Origin: Actinobacteria bacterium casp-actino8
GTDB lineage: Bacteria; Actinomycetota; Acidimicrobiia; Acidimicrobiales; Ilumatobacteraceae
Reading direction: 5' to 3'
Length of the DNA: 11,832 bases
Assembly: GCA_001510455.1 (NCBI GenBank)
Contig: LFFH01000041.1
Coordinates: forward strand, 1 to 11,832
The notes below the pieces were generated by a model that saw only the letters and a list, made by a program, of their open reading frames with translations, did not search any database and was not told the origin of the DNA. Below are positions 7,406 through 11,832 of this stretch, one piece after another (within the stretch, counting starts at the first letter, position 1; every line of letters starts with the position of its first letter). The position numbers were made by a program, and so were the translations under genes.

Positions 7406-7411
7406 TGTCGT

Positions 7412-7573
7412 ATGGACAGCACCGTGACCCCCACCGTGACCCCCTCCGTGACGTCAGCCGACGACATCACCGCTGACCACGGCGTCATCGAATCGTCCGC
7501 CACGACGCCCGCCTCCGCCGACGAACTCCTCATCGAAGAGATCTCGATCGACGGCATGTGCGGGGTCTACTGA
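7412..7573 (+). CDS. mftA: Mycofactocin precursor peptide MftA
   Basis: Ribosomally made precursor of the redox cofactor mycofactocin, 53 aa. The C-terminus IDGMCGVY (residues 46-53) is the hallmark of the family. In the known pathway the last two residues, Val52 and Tyr53, become the cofactor core: MftC oxidatively decarboxylates the Tyr and cross-links it to the Val, and the peptidase MftE then releases the modified dipeptide. The acidic stretch before it, DELLIEEIS (37-45), is the typical leader recognised by MftB. The N-terminal part is unusual: Thr/Val/Pro-rich, encoded by a 12-bp tandem repeat, making the peptide longer than the roughly 30-aa precursors I know from mycobacteria. The ATG at 7412 is preferred for its upstream -10-like element; in-frame GTGs at 7424, 7436 and 7448 are alternatives. 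mftB follows with overlap. Confidence 0.95.
   Translation: MDSTVTPTVTPSVTSADDITADHGVIESSATTPASADELLIEEISIDGMCGVY
7421..7453 (+). repeat. 12-bp tandem repeat inside mftA
   Basis: Two exact copies of ACCGTGACCCCC (7421-7432, 7433-7444) are followed by a partial third copy, TCCGTGACG. In frame they encode Thr-Val-Thr-Pro units. Each copy carries an in-frame GTG, so repeat number changes both leader length and the number of possible start codons. Confidence 0.85.
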
Positions 7574-7866
7574 TCCCGCCTCGCCCCGTGGCCGTCGCGC
7601 TCGACTCGAGCCTCGAACTCCACCCCCAGGTGGCGGTCCGGCCCGAACCCTTCGGCGCCCTGGCCTACCACTACGGCAATCGACGCCTGATCTTCCTGAA
7701 GCACCCCGACGTGGTCTCGGTCGTGAACAGTCTCGACCAGCACGCCACCCTGGCCGACACCCTCGACGCCTGCGGTGTCGACCCCGAACGCTGGTCGTCG
7801 TTCGTCTCGGCCCTGTCGTCCCTCGAATCCTCGGAGATCGTCCGTGAGCGTGCAACCACTCGTTGA
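7558..7866 (+). CDS. mftB: Mycofactocin peptide chaperone MftB
   Basis: Small RiPP-recognition-element protein (PqqD-like winged helix) that binds the MftA leader and delivers it to MftC. The 102-aa product has the family core LHPQVAVRPEPFGALAYHYG followed by IFLKHPDVVSVVNSL. The frame opens with GTG 7558, inside the ATG-TGC codons of mftA, overlapping mftA by 16 bp. GTG 7588, 14 bp after the mftA stop, would give 92 aa and is equally close to the usual family length. Neither has a ribosome site at normal spacing, so coupling to mftA translation is likely. The 3' end overlaps mftC by 23 bp. Assignment rests on sequence pattern plus position between mftA and mftC; the start is uncertain. Confidence 0.9.
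   Translation: MRGLLIPPRPVAVALDSSLELHPQVAVRPEPFGALAYHYGNRRLIFLKHPDVVSVVNSLDQHATLADTLDACGVDPERWSSFVSALSSLESSEIVRERATTR
7833..7836 (+). promoter_or_regulatory. Shine-Dalgarno site of mftC
   Basis: GGAG lies 7 bases before the GTG at 7844, inside mftB. It settles the mftC start against the longer open frame that begins at 7775, whose extra residues are only the out-of-frame reading of mftB. Confidence 0.65.
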
Positions 7867-8971
7867 GCAATTGAAAGGTGGGCTCGACGCCCCCATCTGT
7901 CTCACGTGGGAACTCACCTACGCGTGCAACCTGCAGTGCGTGCACTGTCTGTCGTCGAGTGGACAACGAGATCCGCGCGAACTCACGACGGCCGAAGCGA
8001 TGCACGTCCTCGACGAATTACGCGACCTGCAGGTCTTCTACATCAACATCGGCGGCGGCGAACCGATGGTACGGCGCGACTTCTTCGATCTCGTCGAATA
8101 CTCGGTCGGCAACGGCATCGGTGTGAAGTTCTCGACCAATGGTGCCTTCATCGACGCCGAGAAGGCACGACGACTGGCGGCCATGGATTATCTCGACATC
8201 CAGATCAGCCTCGACGGAGTCGACGAGGCCACGAACGACGCCGTGCGCGGAGCCGGCTCGTATCGCATGGCGCGCACCGCCATGGACGAACTGGCCGCGG
8301 CGGGATTCGGTCCGTTCAAGATCTCGGTGGTCGTCACCCGACACAACGTGGCGCAGCTCGACCAGTTCAAGGCCCTCGCCGACTCGTACGGCGCGCAACT
8401 GCGTGTCACTCGTCTGCGTCCGTCCGGACGCGGTGCCGACTCGTGGCACGAACTGCATCCGACACTCAGCCAACAACGTCAGATCTACGACTGGCTCATG
8501 GCCAACGGCGAGAACGTTCTCACCGGTGACTCCTTCTTCCATCTCAACGCTCTCGGCGATCCGCTGCCCGGACTCAACATGTGCGGAGCCGGACGGGTGG
8601 TGTGTCTCATCGATCCGATCGGTGAGGTGTATGCGTGTCCGTTCGTCATTCACGACGAGTTCCGGGCCGGCAACGTGCGAGACGCCGGCGGTTTCGCCAA
8701 GGTCTGGAAAGAGAGCGACTTGTTCCGCTCACTGCGCGAACCGCAGTCGGCGGGTGCCTGCGCGTCGTGCGGTTCCTACGACGCGTGTCAGGGCGGATGC
8801 ATGGCGGCCAAGTTCTTCACCGGTCTCCCCCTCGACGGTCCCGATCCCGAATGTGTGGGCGGTGACGGTGAGCACGCACTGCAGTCGGTCGTTCCCGGAT
8901 CGGCTCCCAAACCGGCCATGGATCACACCAAGCCGGTACGACTCGTCCGCAAACCGGTCAGCACTTCCTGA
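7844..8971 (+). CDS. mftC: Mycofactocin radical SAM maturase MftC
   Basis: Radical S-adenosylmethionine enzyme of the SPASM group, 375 aa, cytoplasmic. In characterised systems it first oxidatively decarboxylates the C-terminal Tyr of MftA, then forms a carbon-carbon bond to the neighbouring Val, using MftB as partner. The radical SAM cluster ligands are in CNLQCVHC (Cys28, Cys32, Cys35), and the SAM-contacting GGGEP motif follows at about residue 69. The SPASM domain supplies cysteines for auxiliary Fe-S clusters: Cys247, Cys254, Cys265, Cys306, Cys309, Cys315, Cys319 and Cys337, a complete-looking set. GTG 7844 is chosen because of the GGAG site 7 bases upstream and the family-like N-terminus. 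It overlaps mftB by 23 bp, and its TGA shares one base with the ATG of the next gene. Confidence 0.96.
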   Translation: MSVQPLVEQLKGGLDAPICLTWELTYACNLQCVHCLSSSGQRDPRELTTAEAMHVLDELRDLQVFYINIGGGEPMVRRDFFDLVEYSVGNGIGVKFSTNGAFIDAEKARRLAAMDYLDIQISLDGVDEATNDAVRGAGSYRMARTAMDELAAAGFGPFKISVVVTRHNVAQLDQFKALADSYGAQLRVTRLRPSGRGADSWHELHPTLSQQRQIYDWLMANGENVLTGDSFFHLNALGDPLPGLNMCGAGRVVCLIDPIGEVYACPFVIHDEFRAGNVRDAGGFAKVWKESDLFRSLREPQSAGACASCGSYDACQGGCMAAKFFTGLPLDGPDPECVGGDGEHALQSVVPGSAPKPAMDHTKPVRLVRKPVSTS

Positions 8972-10857
8972 TGCGCCTCACCGAGTCGTTGTCACTCGGC
9001 GCGCGCACGGCGCCGAATCGAGTCATGTTCGGTCCGCACGTCACCAACCTGGGCGACGACGACCGACGATTCACCGACCGACACGTCGCGTATTACGAGC
9101 GTCGGGCCCGCGGTGGTTGCGGTGTGATCGTGGTCGAGGGCGCGAGTGTTCACGAGAGCGACTGGCCCTACGAGCGCGCTCCCCTGGCGCCGCTTTGTGG
9201 TGAGGGTTGGCGGACGATCTCCGACGCCTGTCATCGACATGGTTCCCTCGTGATCGCCTCACTCGATCACGCGGGTGGCCAGGGTTCGTCGGCCTATTCG
9301 CAACTCCCGCTGTGGGCGCCGTCACGCGTTCCCGAGGTGAACTCCCGGGAGGTTCCGAAGTGGATGGAGGCCGACGACGTTCGAGCCGTGATCGACGGCT
9401 TCATCGCTGCGGCACGTCTCGCCGTTGCGTCGGGCGTCGACGGAATCGAGATCAACGCCGGCCAGCACAGTCTCGTGCGTCAGTTCATGTCGGGCCTCAC
9501 CAACCAACGCGGTGACGAGTGGGCCGACCGAACCGCCTTCGCCCGACGAGTGATCGACTCGGTACGCGCCGAGGTGGGTGACGCGATCGTCGGCCTTCGT
9601 CTGTCGTGCGACGAACTCGCGCCGTGGGCCGGTATCACTCCGGAAATGGCTCCGGCGATCGCCGCCGAACTCGCCGCCTGTGGCCTCGACTACGTCGTCG
9701 TCGTGCGTGGCGCGATCTTCTCGGCCGAAAAGACACGACCTGATTTCCACGAGCCCACCGGATTCAACATCGACGTGTGCCGGGCCGTGCGCACCGCCGT
9801 TCCCGCGGCGGTCACGGTGTTCTTGCAGGGTTCGATCGTCGACATGGGTCAGGCCGAGTGGGCGATCGGAGACGGCGTGTGCGACGGCGTCGAGATGACG
9901 CGCGCACAGATCGCCGATCCCGATCTGGTGGCGAAGGTCCGCGCCGACGAGATCGATCGCATTCGACCTTGCCTCCGCTGCAACCAGACGTGTCAGGTGC
10001 GTGACGCGCGTAATCCGATCGTGTCGTGCGTGGGTGAACCGTCGTCGGGTCACGAGAGCGACGATCCCGATTGGTATCGAACGGCAACGAACTCCCGACG
10101 GGTGCTGGTGATCGGAGGGGGTCCGGCCGGGCTCGAAGCGGCCCGAATCGCCGCGATCCGCGGACATTCGGTGACCGTCGTCGACACGGCGGCCGAGCTC
10201 GGCGGTCTGGCTCGGGTGGCTGGTCCCGGCGTACCACTGGTCGACTGGCTCGAACGCGAGTGCCGTCGTTCGAACGTGACGCTCGAGACCGGAGTCGACG
10301 AGTCGTCGATCGCCGCACGTCTCCCCGACTTCGACGTCGTGGTGCAAGCCACCGGGTCGCGACGCGGCCTTCCCGAGTACACCGCCGACACCGACGTCAT
10401 CGACATCGCCGATCTCCGTCGTGGCACGTCGACCCTTCCCGCTTCCGGAACGGTGATCGTCCTCGATCCGATCGGCGGACCCATCGGAGTTGCGCTAGCC
10501 GAAGAACTCGGCGATCGGGCCGTTCTCGTCACCCCCGACAACATCGCCGGCAACGAGCTGTCACGAACCGGCGATCTTGCCCCGGCCAATGTCCGACTCG
10601 CTCAGCGAGGCGCGACTGTCGTCAAACGCGCCGTGGTCCGCAACGTCGAACGGGCCGATGACGGAGTGCGCGTCCGAATTCAGGACCGTTTCTCCGGAGA
10701 GATCTCACATCTCGACGCGGTCGCCGTGGTCGACGCCGGTTTCCGTCTGCCCACCGAACCTCTCCCGGGCACCCACCACGTCATCGGCGACGCCGTGGCC
10801 CCGCGCACGTTGCTCGAAGCGGTTCTCGAGGGACGACGCGCCGCCCACCAGATCTAG
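8971..10857 (+). CDS. Mycofactocin-associated OYE/FadH-family FMN, Fe-S and FAD oxidoreductase
   Basis: Homolog of 2,4-dienoyl-CoA reductase and trimethylamine dehydrogenase, 628 aa, cytoplasmic. Residues 1-330 form an Old Yellow Enzyme FMN barrel, with the NAGQHSLVRQF segment continuing into LTNQRGDEW. Cys334, Cys337, Cys341 and Cys353 form the CX2CX3CX11C site for a 4Fe-4S cluster. A dinucleotide-binding motif GGGPAG lies at 382-387, and a C-terminal GDAVAPRTLLEA segment closes the nucleotide site. Two such families (mycofactocin system FadH/OYE 1 and 2) are known to co-occur with mycofactocin; which one this is I cannot tell. It starts at ATG 8971, overlapping the mftC stop by one base (TGATG), so translation is probably coupled. 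The likely role is electron transfer or enoate-type reduction linked to the cofactor (inference). Its substrate is unknown. Its stop overlaps the methyltransferase gene by 4 bp. Confidence 0.88.
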   Translation: MRLTESLSLGARTAPNRVMFGPHVTNLGDDDRRFTDRHVAYYERRARGGCGVIVVEGASVHESDWPYERAPLAPLCGEGWRTISDACHRHGSLVIASLDHAGGQGSSAYSQLPLWAPSRVPEVNSREVPKWMEADDVRAVIDGFIAAARLAVASGVDGIEINAGQHSLVRQFMSGLTNQRGDEWADRTAFARRVIDSVRAEVGDAIVGLRLSCDELAPWAGITPEMAPAIAAELAACGLDYVVVVRGAIFSAEKTRPDFHEPTGFNIDVCRAVRTAVPAAVTVFLQGSIVDMGQAEWAIGDGVCDGVEMTRAQIADPDLVAKVRADEIDRIRPCLRCNQTCQVRDARNPIVSCVGEPSSGHESDDPDWYRTATNSRRVLVIGGGPAGLEAARIAAIRGHSVTVVDTAAELGGLARVAGPGVPLVDWLERECRRSNVTLETGVDESSIAARLPDFDVVVQATGSRRGLPEYTADTDVIDIADLRRGTSTLPASGTVIVLDPIGGPIGVALAEELGDRAVLVTPDNIAGNELSRTGDLAPANVRLAQRGATVVKRAVVRNVERADDGVRVRIQDRFSGEISHLDAVAVVDAGFRLPTEPLPGTHHVIGDAVAPRTLLEAVLEGRRAAHQI

Positions 10858-11832
10858 ACGATCGACTCGATTCGTTCGACCACATCGGACGCGAGCACGT
10901 CGACGACGGCTCTCACCGCTCCGTCGTTCACCACCGCGTCGAGTGCGGCCCCACCGCTCGCCCGTTCGGGCAATCCGGAGGTGAACACCACGAGTCCTCG
11001 TCCGGTCACCGCTTTCACGGCCGCCGCTCGGCCGAGTGTTCGCCACACCAGTTCACCGCGCTGCAACCCGGGTCGAACCGTGGTGTGTCCTCCGGCCAGA
11101 TCGAACAGGATCTCGCGCCCGTCGGCCGAACGGGCTCGTCCCGACACCTCGAGACCCGGCGTGATCTTCACGCCCCAGTCGATCGATCCGAAACCTGCCG
11201 CCCGAAGAGACGCGTCGACGATGTCGCGCAGAGTGCGGATGTCGTCACGACCGTTCTCATCACTTCTCGCGTCACCCTCGTGACGTAGTCGTTCGTGCGC
11301 CAGGTCGACGTAGGCCGGATCGGTGTCGTACCCCACGAAATGGCGGCCGGTTCGTCGAGCCGCCACGGCTGTGGAACCCGAACCCATGAACGGGTCGAGC
11401 ACCAGATCGCCGGCGAACGAATAGAGATGAATGCACCGCTCGACGAGTGACACCGGGAACGGCGCCGGGTGATTCACTCGGGTCGCGCTCTCGGGAGCGA
11501 TCTCCCAGACGTCGAGAGTCGCTTCCATGAATTCGTCACCAGTCACGGTCGACTCGAAAGGAAGACCGCGCTTCTCGCGCTTGCTCACCGGAACGGCCCG
11601 GTCGAAACGCCCCTTGCTCGCGATCACGAGACGTTCGGTCGTGTCACGAAGCACCGGATTGGTTGGCGAACGGTACGAACCCCACGCGCAACTCCCCGAC
11701 GACCCACGCTGTTTCATCCACACGACTTCACCTCGGAGCAACAGACCGAGATCGTCCTGGAGGATGTCGGTCACGTCGGCGGCGAGCGATCGGAACGGCC
11801 GTCGTCCGAGATTGGCCACGTTGACGACCATG
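10854..11832 (-). CDS. Beta-class site-specific DNA methyltransferase (N4-cytosine or N6-adenine), 5'-truncated
   Basis: SAM-dependent DNA methyltransferase; the frame runs off the right edge, and the ATG at 11831 is almost certainly internal, because the VNVANLGR segment normally follows the catalytic (S/D/N)PP(Y/F) motif, which is not in the visible part. Numbering from that Met, visible parts are HPAPFP at 121-126, the SAM-binding motif DPFMGSGST at 146-154 and VGYDTDPAYVDLAHERL shortly after. The order (catalytic motif first, SAM site late) is that of beta-class enzymes. About 135 residues follow the methyltransferase fold, with a FDLAGGHTTVRPGLQRG segment; this may be a target-recognition or nuclease-like domain, but I do not recognise it with certainty. 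No restriction endonuclease is visible beside it, though the upstream side is outside the window. Convergent with the OYE gene. Confidence 0.87.
   Translation of the reverse strand, partial: MVVNVANLGRRPFRSLAADVTDILQDDLGLLLRGEVVWMKQRGSSGSCAWGSYRSPTNPVLRDTTERLVIASKGRFDRAVPVSKREKRGLPFESTVTGDEFMEATLDVWEIAPESATRVNHPAPFPVSLVERCIHLYSFAGDLVLDPFMGSGSTAVAARRTGRHFVGYDTDPAYVDLAHERLRHEGDARSDENGRDDIRTLRDIVDASLRAAGFGSIDWGVKITPGLEVSGRARSADGREILFDLAGGHTTVRPGLQRGELVWRTLGRAAAVKAVTGRGLVVFTSGLPERASGGAALDAVVNDGAVRAVVDVLASDVVERIESIV

Larger units (their letters stand above)
7322..7411. promoter_or_regulatory. Divergent promoter/operator region between ADH2 and mftA
   Basis: This 90-bp gap must hold the starts for both directions. 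It contains two inverted repeats (7341-7355 and 7379-7393, listed separately), a -10-like TACGCT for mftA, and on the minus strand TACCGT (7376-7371) as a possible -10 for ADH2. Mycofactocin loci often carry a TetR-type regulator gene, mftR; none is in this window, but it could act here from elsewhere. Confidence 0.6.

Noticed and set aside
6893..7573. Reading MftA as the tail of a 226-aa protein
   Set aside because: The frame stays open upstream only because it is antisense to ADH2; the -10-like element and ATG at 7412 define the short peptide.
7775..7843. Longer N-terminus for MftC
   Set aside because: The extra 23 residues are Arg/Ser-rich out-of-frame mftB sequence, and GGAG is correctly spaced from GTG 7844.
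9322..10347. Open frame of 341 codons on the minus strand inside the OYE gene
   Set aside because: The + strand product has full FMN, Fe-S and nucleotide-binding signatures; the antisense reading is His/Arg-rich with no domain.
11829..11831. ATG as the true start of the DNA methyltransferase
   Set aside because: Starting here would omit the catalytic PP motif that precedes VNVANLGR in beta-class enzymes; the gene more likely continues past the edge.

Overview
The window is GC-rich, gene-dense DNA with short or overlapping gene junctions, many GTG starts, and a strong bias toward TCG, GTC and CGA codons. Together with a mycofactocin locus, two NDMA-type (nicotinoprotein) alcohol dehydrogenases and a LytR-CpsA-Psr wall protein, this points to an actinobacterium. 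The Acidimicrobiia are my best guess, but that is inferred from gene content and style, not from a marker gene. I see no rRNA, tRNA, CRISPR array, insertion sequence or origin.

Left part (1-3123, + strand): the 3' two thirds of a valyl-tRNA synthetase gene, then a membrane-anchored LCP phosphotransferase. The LCP gene converges on the next block; the two stop codons share a CTAG palindrome.

Central minus-strand block (7321 down to 3120): two paralogous zinc alcohol dehydrogenases (ADH2, then ADH1), a MoxR-type AAA+ ATPase and a VWA/MIDAS protein. ADH1 and the ATPase overlap by 4 bp (GTGA), and the VWA gene follows 29 bp after the ATPase, so the ATPase/VWA pair appears co-translated with a nicotinoprotein dehydrogenase.

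Right plus-strand block (7412-10857), divergent from ADH2 across a 90-bp gap with two inverted repeats: mftA (peptide precursor ending IDGMCGVY), mftB (RRE peptide chaperone), mftC (radical SAM/SPASM maturase) and an OYE/FadH-type flavin and Fe-S oxidoreductase. All junctions overlap. The window ends with the 3' part of a beta-class DNA methyltransferase on the minus strand, again convergent through a shared CTAG.

Working model: MftB presents MftA to MftC, which starts building the redox cofactor mycofactocin. The two dehydrogenases, which by family keep NAD(H) tightly bound and need an external acceptor, are the likely users. The OYE protein is a likely redox partner. The MoxR/VWA pair may be a chaperone or reactivase for the dehydrogenase. 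The usual mftD, mftE, mftF and mftR genes are not here, so the pathway must be completed elsewhere. The most interesting part of the window is the junction of mycofactocin, nicotinoprotein ADH and MoxR/VWA.
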